Of a DNA stretch of 64,000 nucleotides, positions 1-7,747 are shown piece after piece. The stretch is taken from positions 1,612,001 to 1,676,000 of the forward strand of contig JADJWE010000001.1 of the NCBI GenBank assembly GCA_016716525.1. The letters run 5' to 3'. Each line of letters starts with the position of its first letter. The stretch's first letter is position 1. Source of the DNA: Candidatus Flexicrinis affinis (GTDB lineage Bacteria > Chloroflexota > Anaerolineae > Aggregatilineales > Phototrophicaceae). The translations under genes were made by a program, and so were the position numbers. The notes beneath the pieces are model-generated. The model worked only from the letters and a program-made list of their open reading frames with translations, did no database searches and had not been told where the DNA came from.

Positions 1-165
1 TTCGTCGCCATCCATCAGGTCGTACTCAGCCGGGGCGACGCTTCCGCTGCTTGGCAGGGGCTCGCGATCGCCGTCGTACTCAACGTTGTCTTCTGGTTCT
101 TGATCGGACGCTACAACCCGCCCGGTTCAAGCGACGACATTCAAGTCCTCGGCATGGACGACTGA
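1..165 (+). CDS. C-terminal end of a membrane protein (partial)
   Basis: An open frame enters at base 1 and stops at the TGA at 163-165, giving the last 54 residues of a protein whose start lies outside the window. A hydrophobic stretch at about residues 18-36 of the fragment (WQGLAIAVVLNVVFWFLIG) looks like one membrane helix, followed by a short polar tail ending in MDD. Nothing in this fragment identifies a family. It converges on the mrp-like gene with a gap of 16 bases, and no terminator is visible between them. Confidence 0.6.
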   Translation, partial: FVAIHQVVLSRGDASAAWQGLAIAVVLNVVFWFLIGRYNPPGSSDDIQVLGMDD

Positions 166-181
166 CGCTCGGCGCTCACAC

Positions 182-1237
182 TTAGCCGATGATATTCAGC
201 GGGATCACGTCCAACTGCTGCATCAAGGTTACGCTGACTCGCGCCGCCACCTGCCGTGCGATCTGCAAGAACGCCTGCCCCGCCGGGCTATCAGGCTCCG
301 AAACGACGACTGGCCGACCATAGTCCCCGCCTTGGCGCACGGTCGCCTGAAGCGGCACACGGCCGAGGAACGTCGTTTCGCGCTCTGCCGCAAGCCGTTC
401 GCCGCCGCCCTCCCCGAAAAACTCGCCTGCCATATTCTCGATGATCCCCAGAATCGGCACGTTGAGCTGATCGAACATCGCCATGCTTCGCAGCGCATCG
501 CCGACGGCGACTTCTTGAGGTTGCGTCACAATGACAGCACCGGTCACCGAAAACTGCTGGGCGAGGCTTAGCGGCGCGTCACCGGTACCGGGTGGCAGGT
601 CGACGATCATGTAGTCAAGGCTCTCGCCCCAGTCGACGTCGCGGAAGAACTGCGAGATCGCGCTGTGCAGCATCGGCCCACGCATGATCATCGGCTTGTC
701 CGGCGTGGTCAGGAAACCAGTGCTCATTACCTTGACCCCGTACACCTCGATCGGAATCATTTTCGTGCCGATGACCCGGGGCCGGCCCGAAGTCAGCCCG
801 ACCATCTGCGGAATGTTTGGATTGGTGATGTCGGCGTCGATGAGGCCGACGCTGGCTCCCGCCTCCGCCAGCGCCACGGCGATGTTGGTGGACACCGTGC
901 TCTTTCCGACACCGCCCTTGCCGCTGCTCACGGCGACAATGCTGCGGATTCCGCCGACGTTCTGGCGACCCAACCGGCGGTCGGTCGGGACGAGCGAGTC
1001 CCACGCAATGTCGAGCTTTGCGATTCCCGGCACCTTCCCGATCACCGCCTCGTTACAGCGCGCCTGGAAGACGTGCTTGAGCGGGCATGCCGGCGTCGTC
1101 AGGACAATCGTGAACGCGGCAGTGTCCCCCTTGATTTCGAGATCGCGCACCATGTTTAGGCTGACAATATCACGGTGGAGTTCAGGCTCGATCACCGTGC
1201 TAAGCTGCTGCATCACAAGCTCTTGAGTCGTACTCAT
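182..1237 (-). CDS. mrp: Mrp/ApbC-family P-loop ATPase with N-terminal MIP18 (DUF59) domain, lacking the C-terminal CxxC
   Basis: This is a 351-residue cytosolic protein of the Mrp/ApbC/Nbp35 family, whose members act as Fe-S cluster carriers. Residues about 5-80 form a MIP18/DUF59-like domain with its usual cysteine (TTPACPL, C51). The deviant Walker A motif GKGGVGKST lies at 106-114, followed by DADITNPNIP and the DLPPGTGD motif. In many Mrp proteins the motif after ENM carries a CPxC pair that bridges a cluster. Here it reads IENMAGEFFGEGGGERL with no cysteine, so cluster carriage by the usual dimer mode is doubtful. The ATG has a GGGAG site about 7 bases upstream. It is the last gene of a four-gene minus-strand run, 2 bases after the photolyase Rossmann gene. 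Confidence 0.9.
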   Translation of the reverse strand: MSTTQELVMQQLSTVIEPELHRDIVSLNMVRDLEIKGDTAAFTIVLTTPACPLKHVFQARCNEAVIGKVPGIAKLDIAWDSLVPTDRRLGRQNVGGIRSIVAVSSGKGGVGKSTVSTNIAVALAEAGASVGLIDADITNPNIPQMVGLTSGRPRVIGTKMIPIEVYGVKVMSTGFLTTPDKPMIMRGPMLHSAISQFFRDVDWGESLDYMIVDLPPGTGDAPLSLAQQFSVTGAVIVTQPQEVAVGDALRSMAMFDQLNVPILGIIENMAGEFFGEGGGERLAAERETTFLGRVPLQATVRQGGDYGRPVVVSEPDSPAGQAFLQIARQVAARVSVTLMQQLDVIPLNIIG

Positions 1238-1239
1238 TG

Positions 1240-1686
1240 CTATTCTCCCTGGCTACCCAATACATCGTTCTTCACGGCGTTCCAGTAATACGTGAAACGC
1301 TTCAAATCCAACTTTCGCGCTGTCTTGACAAACGGCGTGCGCTCAACGACTTCCACCCGCAAGCGCCCGCCCGACGACTCCGCGATCTGTTCCGCGATCG
1401 CGGCGAGTCGCGGGCTGGGGCTTCGGCTCGTCAAGATGCGGGTCGCGCCGTGCCCGACCGCAAACGCGGCAACCTCGGCGGCGACTTCTCCACGCCGGAT
1501 GATGACCGGAAGTTCAAGCAAGCATTCATACATAAAGACGATGCGCTTGAGGCTGATCTTCCATTCGCGGAGCAGCTCGTCGTCAAAGACGAATACCGCA
1601 GGGACACCGCTATCAGCCATCAGTGGCGGGCTGTTCGGGCTCAGATCGTCCCCGTGGACCCACACAATCGTTCGTTCGACGGTCAT
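1240..1686 (-). CDS. Stand-alone photolyase alpha/beta (Rossmann) domain protein
   Basis: This 148-residue protein looks like the N-terminal antenna domain of DNA photolyases and cryptochromes (PF00875) without the FAD domain. It opens with TIVWVHGDDLSPNSPPL, matching the family's VWFRxDLRxxDNxAL start. Then come PAVFVFDDELL, an LKRI..MYECL helix, a P-[VI]-x-x-R-x-G-E segment, a GATRILTSRSPSPRL segment in place of the usual two-glutamate stretch, and a closing RFTYYWNAVK like the family's F..F...W. Its ATG overlaps the stop of the FAD-domain gene by 4 bases, so the two are translationally coupled. I infer that the two products form one photolyase/cryptochrome-like complex. Antenna binding cannot be judged from sequence alone. 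Confidence 0.75.
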   Translation of the reverse strand: MTVERTIVWVHGDDLSPNSPPLMADSGVPAVFVFDDELLREWKISLKRIVFMYECLLELPVIIRRGEVAAEVAAFAVGHGATRILTSRSPSPRLAAIAEQIAESSGGRLRVEVVERTPFVKTARKLDLKRFTYYWNAVKNDVLGSQGE

Positions 1687-2543
1687 CGCCTGCCCCGCCC
1701 TCTGCCGCGCCCCGGCCCGCGCCGACCGTCGCCAAAAACCGCCGGATCGGCGTCAGGAAACAGCCGGCGTTGATGCCGTTCGTAGCTGCCTTCGAAGTCG
1801 CAGTTGCCGTACAGCGGGCACTCTTTGCAGTATTCGCCTTCGGTGAACTTCTCGAGATTCTCGCGGTTGAACACATAGGGCTTGGCACTGAACGTGCTCG
1901 CCACCCACTGCCATGACAGATTATTGCTGGCCGGGTCGCCATCGATCAAGTGCGATAGAAACCAGCGCGCGCCCGCCTGCCACTTCACGCGCCGCCAATG
2001 CACAACATACGCCGCAAACCACATACGCACGTGGTTATGCAGGTAGCCTGTCTCGACAAGCGTCCGCGCAAACGCGTCGATGCACGGGAGTCCGGTGTCG
2101 GCTTCGACGATGTCCTGCGGCATCTCGTCGGCGTAGCGCTCCGTGTGCCATCCGGTCTTGTACGGCTCGCGGTCATCCCAAATGCCGTCGCCAATGTCGT
2201 CATAGATCCGCTGCCAGTAGTCGCGCCATGCCAGTTCATTGACGAACTTCTCGGCATCCTCGGGCAGGCGCTCCTTGGCGACCGCGTAATCGCGCACCTC
2301 TGCAAGCGAAAGCACACCGTGCCGGATGTATGCAGACAGTCTCGACACTGGGCCGTGGACGTAATTGCGCGACGCTTCGTAGTCCTTGCCCTTGCCGAGC
2401 TTAGCGAGCTGCTCCTCAGCGGCCTTACGCCCGCCGCGCGTGCCGCTCACGTGATCGTCAACGGCGGCAGCCTCGGGGAACTCCTCACGCAGGTACGCAA
2501 TCAGTTCGTCCCGGTCGGCAAATTCGCGTTTCATGTCTGCCAT
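1683..2543 (-). CDS. Photolyase/cryptochrome FAD-binding domain protein without the N-terminal domain
   Basis: This 286-residue protein carries only the helical FAD-binding half of the photolyase/cryptochrome family (PF03441). Visible family motifs are GGRKAAEEQL (about 37-46), GPVSRLSAYIRHGVLS, NELAWRDYWQRI, DTGLPCIDAFARTLVETGYLHNH split over the central helices, RMWFAAYVVHW, and GDPASNNLSWQWVASTFS. These cover the FAD pocket and substrate face. A cysteine cluster, YCKECPLYGNCDF (C-x2-C-x5-C), follows near the C terminus, then a Gly/Arg-rich tail. The Rossmann domain that normally precedes this region is encoded by the next gene, which overlaps by ATGA. Whether the enzyme repairs DNA or senses light is unresolved. 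The ATG has an AGGGG-type ribosome site. Confidence 0.85.
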   Translation of the reverse strand: MADMKREFADRDELIAYLREEFPEAAAVDDHVSGTRGGRKAAEEQLAKLGKGKDYEASRNYVHGPVSRLSAYIRHGVLSLAEVRDYAVAKERLPEDAEKFVNELAWRDYWQRIYDDIGDGIWDDREPYKTGWHTERYADEMPQDIVEADTGLPCIDAFARTLVETGYLHNHVRMWFAAYVVHWRRVKWQAGARWFLSHLIDGDPASNNLSWQWVASTFSAKPYVFNRENLEKFTEGEYCKECPLYGNCDFEGSYERHQRRLFPDADPAVFGDGRRGPGRGRGRGRR

Positions 2544-2554
2544 ACTTGCCGCCC

Positions 2555-3817
2555 CTATTTAACACCCAATGCGTCGGCGAAACGCTCCACAGCGGCCACG
2601 CCGTTCGCGATGCCGTCTTCAGCGCGAATCAGCTCCCCGAGCCGAGAGGCGCGCTCTGCGAACGACGCTGTCCCGACGAGTTCCTTCAGCCGAAACGCCA
2701 GCGCCTCTCGAGTCAGCACCGGCTTGAGGATCGGCTCGGGGCCAGCACCAATCTCACGCACGCGACGGCCCCAGAACGGTTGATCCGCCATGTGAGGGAC
2801 GCTCAGAGTCGGTTTTCCGGCGCGTAACCCTGCTGCCGTCGTGCCTGCGCCACCGTGATGTACGACCGCGCTCACGTGCTGCATGAGCCAGTTGTGCGGC
2901 GCGCGGTCGAGCACGTACATCGTTTCGGGAACCTGGATATTGTTCTCCACTGCCCAACGCGACATCACTACGGCCCGCACGCCGGCAAGCTCGACTCCCC
3001 CGCGGATCATTCCGAACAACCCAGCCGGATTGCGACTGCTCATGCTTCCGAATCCGATATAGACGGGGGCAGGATCGCCTTCGAGAAATGTGACAAGATC
3101 CGGCGGCGGTGTCCAGGCACTCGCTTCCTCCAGAAACCAGTAGCCGACCGTCGCGCTGAGCGCTGGGTAGTCGGCCGGATGCGGGACGACATGCCGGCTG
3201 AAGCCATTGACCACCGGAACGTCACTGAGCCGGCGAACAATGTCCAGCGCAGATGCGGCAGGCATCGACAGCCGCTCTCGCATGCCGGCAACCGGCTTCT
3301 GCACCATTCGTCCGATCATGCGCTGAGCGAACAAACCAAACCAGCGGTTCAATCGACTGTCGCGCTTGGTGATGGGGCTCAAGGACGCCGCAGCAGACCG
3401 TGTTGCGCGGTACGGTTGCAGGGCCGCTTCGATCAGGGGCAGGCCGTGCTTCTCGGCGATCACCTGCGCGAATGGGGTCGAAACGAAACCGGACACAAGC
3501 AGGTCGCAATCGCCGCCATACGCCTCAAGCGAACGGGTCATGTCGTCGCTGTGCTCCTGCAGCAGCTTGCGCATGACGCGAAGCTGGACCATCGGGTTGG
3601 TCCCGCGCTCCGACCACTCGACCGCGTCCTCGGTGCTCATCATCGAGTCCATGTCGAGGCCGGGATGCGCCTTGAATCCGTACGATTCGACCCACGGCAC
3701 GAAGTTCGTCCCGCAGAAGATCACGACCTCGTGGCCGGCGTCACGCAATCCGAGCGCCAATGCCAGCGCCGGCTGCACGTCGCCACGGGTTCCAAAAGCG
3801 ATCAGGTTGATCTTCAT
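2555..3817 (-). CDS. UGT/MGT-type glycosyltransferase (GT-B fold)
   Basis: This 420-residue protein starts MKINLIAFGTRGDVQP, the classic N terminus of GT28/GT1 enzymes that act on lipids, sterols or macrolides. The C-terminal donor-binding domain has HNWLMQHVSAVVHHGGAGTT followed by PTLSVPHMADQPFWGRRV, the UGT signature region with its HGGxGT core. The start at 3817 is chosen because an AGGGG site lies about 6 bases upstream and the family begins here. The reading frame stays open further upstream only through a terminator and antisense-like sequence. The acceptor is unknown. The gene is 11 bases upstream of the split photolyase pair and may head that operon. Confidence 0.88.
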   Translation of the reverse strand: MKINLIAFGTRGDVQPALALALGLRDAGHEVVIFCGTNFVPWVESYGFKAHPGLDMDSMMSTEDAVEWSERGTNPMVQLRVMRKLLQEHSDDMTRSLEAYGGDCDLLVSGFVSTPFAQVIAEKHGLPLIEAALQPYRATRSAAASLSPITKRDSRLNRWFGLFAQRMIGRMVQKPVAGMRERLSMPAASALDIVRRLSDVPVVNGFSRHVVPHPADYPALSATVGYWFLEEASAWTPPPDLVTFLEGDPAPVYIGFGSMSSRNPAGLFGMIRGGVELAGVRAVVMSRWAVENNIQVPETMYVLDRAPHNWLMQHVSAVVHHGGAGTTAAGLRAGKPTLSVPHMADQPFWGRRVREIGAGPEPILKPVLTREALAFRLKELVGTASFAERASRLGELIRAEDGIANGVAAVERFADALGVK

Positions 3818-3827
3818 GGCATCCCCT

Positions 3828-3869
3828 AAAAAAACGGGCACCTGCTTCGACTTCTGCCGCAGGTGCCCG
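3828..3869 (-). terminator. Intrinsic terminator of the iscX-nuoBCDI operon
   Basis: On the minus strand a perfect 11-bp stem (CGGGCACCTGC with GCAGGTGCCCG, 3859-3869 and 3835-3845) with a 13-base loop is followed directly by seven T residues (3828-3834). It lies 25 bases after the nuoI stop and just before the ribosome site of the glycosyltransferase gene. Confidence 0.9.
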
Positions 3870-3894
3870 AGAATGCTTCGCTTCAGCGACCCGG

Positions 3895-4761
3895 CTAGTT
3901 GTCGCCGCCCTCTTGCTTGGCCTTCTTGCGGGCCAGCGCCGCTTCGCGCTTGGCGAGACGTTCCGCCTTCTTGCGCTCTTCCTCGGCCGCGTCCACGGCG
4001 GGTGGTGCCTCTGCCACGGCCTCGGCCGCTGGAGCAGCACCACTGGCAGCCTCCGAAGCGCCTGACGACGCTTCCGCCTGCGGCGCAGGAGCAGCGGCAG
4101 GTTGTGCCGCAGCAGCGGCAGCGGCCTTCGCGGCGGCTGCTTCCTTCTTCTTCCGTTCCTTGATGACGTCGGTGTGCTCCCACCCGCCGCGCGCTTCGGC
4201 TTCTTCCGCCGCGGTCGTCGGCGCAATCGACTTCCAGTAGCTGAACGGCTTCGACAGTTTCTCGTGGTCGTGGATGTGCACGGTCGTGCGATCGTAGCTC
4301 GCCATCTCGTAGTCGTGGTCCATCTTGATCGCGTCGAACGGGCAGAACTCCGCGCAAAAGCCGCAGTTCATGCAGATGTCGATGTCGATGAAGAACTCCT
4401 CAGGCTGCGGGACAGGCCGCCCGGTGTTCGGGTCGGTACCGCGCACGATCCAGATGCACTGCGGAGGGCATACTTTTGCGCAGATACCGCACGACGTGCA
4501 CCAGTCCTCGCCGGGTGCGTCGGGATGGTCGGGGTCGTTCACGACGAGGAACGGCACGAACCGGAAGCGTTCCGGAACGGCGATCTTCTCGTCGGGGTAC
4601 ATAACGGTGAAAGCCCCCGTCGACTCCGGCCCCTGCCGTACTTGGAAGTTATCCGCGTTCTTGGCGTACTTCCGCAGGCCGTACTTGATGTCGTCGGTGT
4701 ACGTCGCGAAAAAATGCTTGATCGTGACGCCGAGGCCCTTGAGAATTCCGAGTCCGTACAT
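3895..4761 (-). CDS. nuoI: NADH-quinone oxidoreductase subunit I (two [4Fe-4S]) with long Ala/charged C-terminal tail
   Basis: NuoI carries clusters N6a and N6b in the peripheral arm of complex I. Two ferredoxin motifs are clear: CTSCGICAKVCPP (about 88-100) and CMNCGFCAEFCPF (about 131-143). The conserved core ends near residue 185. Beyond it are about 100 extra residues: an Ala/Pro-rich low-complexity stretch, then a Lys/Glu helix-like tail with REAALARKKAK. A very similar tail ends NuoB. The gene begins 11 bases after nuoCD and is the last of the operon, followed by a strong terminator. The usual nuoH neighbour is absent here. Confidence 0.95.
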   Translation of the reverse strand: MYGLGILKGLGVTIKHFFATYTDDIKYGLRKYAKNADNFQVRQGPESTGAFTVMYPDEKIAVPERFRFVPFLVVNDPDHPDAPGEDWCTSCGICAKVCPPQCIWIVRGTDPNTGRPVPQPEEFFIDIDICMNCGFCAEFCPFDAIKMDHDYEMASYDRTTVHIHDHEKLSKPFSYWKSIAPTTAAEEAEARGGWEHTDVIKERKKKEAAAAKAAAAAAAQPAAAPAPQAEASSGASEAASGAAPAAEAVAEAPPAVDAAEEERKKAERLAKREAALARKKAKQEGGDN

Positions 4762-4772
4762 TCAGCGATCTC

Positions 4773-6641
4773 CTAGCGATCCGTTTCGCCCAGCACAATG
4801 TCGATGCTGCCCAATATCGTCACGACGTCTGCAATCTTCATTCCGTGTGACATCGGGCCGAGCGCGGTCAGATTGATGAAGCTTGGCGCGCGAACGTGGT
4901 AGCGCCACGGGTTCTGATTGCCCTTGTCGTCGCCATAGCTGACGACGTAGTAGCCCAGCTCGCCCTTCGGGTTCTCGACACGCCCGTACGCTTCGCCCGG
5001 TGGAACACGCGGGCTGTACTGCTGTGTAACGGCCACGATCGGCTCGCCCTTGGTCTGTTCAAGGCGCGGAAGGATCTGACGCAAGATGCGCAGCGACTCG
5101 TGCATCTCCAGCATACGTACCTTGTAGCGATCGAAGATGTCGCCGTTCTGGCCCACCGGGATGTCGAAGTCGAGTTCCGGATAGATGCTATACGGCTCGG
5201 CACGGCGAATATCGTACGGCACGCCGCTGCCGCGCATCAGCGGGCCTGCGGTGCTGTAGTTGATGGCATCTTCTGCCGTCAGGATACCGACACCGATACA
5301 CCGCTCGCGAAGGATCTCGTTACCCGTCAGGTAGCGATCGTACTCGTCGAGGAAGCGCGGCAGGCGCTCGTTGATCATCTCGGTCAGGAACTGCATCGTG
5401 TCATAGTCGCGCACGCGGTCGTTGACGAGGTTCGCGACGCTCTTGATGCGCTCGGGGATGTCCTTGAACACGCCGCCGAAACGCATGTAATTGCACATCA
5501 GCCGCGAGCCTGCCGTCGCTTCGAAGAAGTCAAGGATCTTCTCGCGCTCGGCGTTTGCGTACAGCATCGGCGTGAAGAACGCGCCGAGGTCGTTCAACAG
5601 GAAGCCGATCGACCACAGATGGTTGACGATACGCGTCAACTCGGTCATCAATACACGGATGACTTCCGCACGGTAAGTCGGCGGGTTGTAGCGCGCACCG
5701 CGAGCAAGAAGCTGCTCCACAGCCAACGCATAGCCGAGGTTATTTCCCATGCTGCTGATGTAGTCGAGGCGATCGGTGAACGGCATGTTCATCAGGAACG
5801 TGTTGCGCTCGCCGATCTTCTCGTGGTTGCGGTGCAGATAGCCCATCACCGGCTCCAGCGTGTCGATCGTCTCGCCGTCGAGCGAGATAATCATGCGGAA
5901 CACGCCGTGCGTGCTCGGGTGGTGCGGCCCCATGTTGACGACCAGCTTGTCCGTGCGAATGCCCGCTTCGATCGTCTGCATTTCGACGCCAACGCCGGAC
6001 ATCTTGTACAGCGACTCTTCTGACAGATCCGTCAGTTTCGCCAGATCGAAATCGGCGGGATACCGGACGTTTTTGCCGAATACGTTCTTCTCCTCCGAAC
6101 GGTGGACCCATCCGGAAGGCCAGCGGCTGTCGAACGGCTTGCTTTCCTGCTCGTAGTAGGCTTCTTTCCAATCCTTGCGCATCGGGTAGCCGTCGAAGCC
6201 TTCCCATAGCAGGATGCGCTTGAGGTTGGGGTGCCCGTCGAAGTGAATTCCGTACAGGTCGTACGCCTCACGCTCTTGGAAGTCTGCTCCGCCCCAAACC
6301 CCAACAAGTGACGGCAGTTTGGCATTCTCGCGGTCGGTCTGCGCCTTGAAATTGAGCGCGGGGCCGCCGGAGATTCGGTAAGCGTGGTAAACCATCTCGA
6401 GGTGGTCGCCGTGGCCGAGGTAGTCGACCGCCGTAGCGCTCGACAAATAGTCGAAGCCCAGCTCGTCCTTGATCGTCTGCGCAACCTCGACCAGCTTGGC
6501 CGGGTCGACGATCACGCCTTGAAAGCCGGGGCGGGTATCGGCGCTAATTGCGCCGGGGTACTTTTCCAGCAGGAACGCAACTGCTTCATCGGTCGTGCCG
6601 GTCTTGAGGGTCTCTACGGGCTCTGCCGCATGGTCAACCAT
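4773..6641 (-). CDS. nuoCD: NADH-quinone oxidoreductase fused subunits C and D
   Basis: This 622-residue fusion joins the 30-kDa subunit C (about 1-200) to the 49-kDa subunit D (about 225-622) of complex I. The C half shows QEREAYDLYGIHFDGHPNL and a GYPMRKDW motif. The D half shows VNMGPHHPSTHGVFRM and GYLHRNHEKIGER, which contribute to the quinone pocket. The C terminus IDIVLGETDR matches the family's usual end (GSID..FGEVDR). The ATG has a GGGAG site about 8 bases upstream. It lies between nuoB (23-base gap) and nuoI. Confidence 0.96.
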   Translation of the reverse strand: MVDHAAEPVETLKTGTTDEAVAFLLEKYPGAISADTRPGFQGVIVDPAKLVEVAQTIKDELGFDYLSSATAVDYLGHGDHLEMVYHAYRISGGPALNFKAQTDRENAKLPSLVGVWGGADFQEREAYDLYGIHFDGHPNLKRILLWEGFDGYPMRKDWKEAYYEQESKPFDSRWPSGWVHRSEEKNVFGKNVRYPADFDLAKLTDLSEESLYKMSGVGVEMQTIEAGIRTDKLVVNMGPHHPSTHGVFRMIISLDGETIDTLEPVMGYLHRNHEKIGERNTFLMNMPFTDRLDYISSMGNNLGYALAVEQLLARGARYNPPTYRAEVIRVLMTELTRIVNHLWSIGFLLNDLGAFFTPMLYANAEREKILDFFEATAGSRLMCNYMRFGGVFKDIPERIKSVANLVNDRVRDYDTMQFLTEMINERLPRFLDEYDRYLTGNEILRERCIGVGILTAEDAINYSTAGPLMRGSGVPYDIRRAEPYSIYPELDFDIPVGQNGDIFDRYKVRMLEMHESLRILRQILPRLEQTKGEPIVAVTQQYSPRVPPGEAYGRVENPKGELGYYVVSYGDDKGNQNPWRYHVRAPSFINLTALGPMSHGMKIADVVTILGSIDIVLGETDR

Positions 6642-6664
6642 CGTGTCGCTCCCTATCGTGTGTC

Positions 6665-7504
6665 CTAGTTGGCCTTGGCAGCATCACGCGCACGCTTGCG
6701 AGCCAGAGCTGCAAGCCGACGCTTAAGGATCTCTTCCTTGCGCGGATCTTCATCCCCGTCAGACGCCGTGGCCGTTGCAGCGGCCTTCACCGCCTTGCTC
6801 GGGATCGCCTTCGCCTTCTTTACGACTGGCGGAAGCTCGCGCACATATGTCGGTTCGCCGCGGGCCGCAAGCTCGGCCTGGCGACGGATCAAGTCCATCT
6901 GGCGCGGGTCGATGATATCCGGTCCGAGAATGGGGATCGGAGCAGGCTCGCTCGGGCCGACGCCATACCACGGCACGTCGTCCAGGTTGGCCAGCGACTG
7001 GCCGTCGATCTTCTTCTGCAGCGCAATCAGGCCGTGCAGCAGCGCTTGTGGTGTCGGAGGGCAGCCCGGTACGTACACGTCGACCGGTAAATACTTGTCG
7101 ATGCCGCTGACGACGTTATAGCCCTCTTTGAACGGGCCGCCGCCGGAAGCGCACGCGCCCATAGCCATGATGTACTTCGGCTCGGGCATCTGGTTGTACA
7201 GGCGCACGATCGGCACGATCATTTTCTTGGTCACCGTGCCGCTGACGATCATCAGGTCGGACTGCCGGGGCGTCGCGCGCATCACTTCCATGCCGAAGCG
7301 GCTGAAGTCGAACCGGGACGCCGCCGTACCGATCATTTCGATCGCGCAGCACGCCAGGCCAAACAGCATCGGCCACATCGAGGAACGCCGGCTCCAGTTA
7401 TAGATTCGGCTCAAGCTCGTGACGGCTACGTTGCCCTGCATCTCTGCCGGCAGGGGGAACTCCGTATCGTGAACCTGCCTGAGGTCGAGTTCCTTACTGC
7501 TCAT
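6665..7504 (-). CDS. nuoB: NADH-quinone oxidoreductase subunit B (cluster N2) with C-terminal extension
   Basis: NuoB holds cluster N2, the last Fe-S centre before quinone. Key cysteines are seen in FGLACCAIEM, MGACASGGGPF and VPGCPPTPQALLHGL. The core ends near residue 190. About 90 further residues follow, ending in a basic helical tail (RLAALARKRARDAAKAN) that resembles the NuoI tail. Length is 279 residues, well above the usual 160-220. The ATG overlaps the stop of iscX by 4 bases (ATGA), so translation is coupled to iscX. Confidence 0.95.
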   Translation of the reverse strand: MSSKELDLRQVHDTEFPLPAEMQGNVAVTSLSRIYNWSRRSSMWPMLFGLACCAIEMIGTAASRFDFSRFGMEVMRATPRQSDLMIVSGTVTKKMIVPIVRLYNQMPEPKYIMAMGACASGGGPFKEGYNVVSGIDKYLPVDVYVPGCPPTPQALLHGLIALQKKIDGQSLANLDDVPWYGVGPSEPAPIPILGPDIIDPRQMDLIRRQAELAARGEPTYVRELPPVVKKAKAIPSKAVKAAATATASDGDEDPRKEEILKRRLAALARKRARDAAKAN

Positions 7505-7704
7505 ACACCGCTGCTCTCCTCATACCAATCCCGAAGGATCGCCTCCAACAGACCTTGATTGGCCATCGCAGGGTCGTCGGAAAAGTCCGGCAACGCGATG
7601 ACCCATTGCTCAAGTTGCTCTATGCCAACACGCTCGAGATCCACGTCGGGATGCGCTTCCCTCAATGCAAGCGCAATTTCGTAGCTCGCGTCCCACGTCA
7701 ACAT
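7501..7704 (-). CDS. iscX: IscX/YfhJ-family small acidic Fe-S assembly protein
   Basis: This 67-residue acidic protein matches IscX along its whole length: LTWDASYEIALALREAHPD at the start, a central QWVIALPDFSDDP, and LLEAILRDWYEE at the end. The E. coli protein has the same W-D/T-D...I..AL...P.LD, QW...L..F.DDP and LEAIL..W.DE pattern. IscX binds the cysteine desulfurase IscS and iron and tunes Fe-S assembly. Here it is the first gene of an operon for Fe-S subunits of complex I and shares ATGA with nuoB. No isc or suf genes are in the window. The gene lies 43 bases after the aldehyde dehydrogenase stop. Confidence 0.88.
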   Translation of the reverse strand: MLTWDASYEIALALREAHPDVDLERVGIEQLEQWVIALPDFSDDPAMANQGLLEAILRDWYEESSGV

Positions 7705-7747
7705 CAGCCCTAGTTTAACCTACGTTTCGCACGATTTGCCAGAACAC

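Noticed and set aside
3818..4357. N-terminal extension of the glycosyltransferase by about 180 residues
   Set aside because: The extension covers the operon terminator and the nuoI tail in another frame, and is Arg/Gly-rich nonsense. The GT fold starts at 3817.
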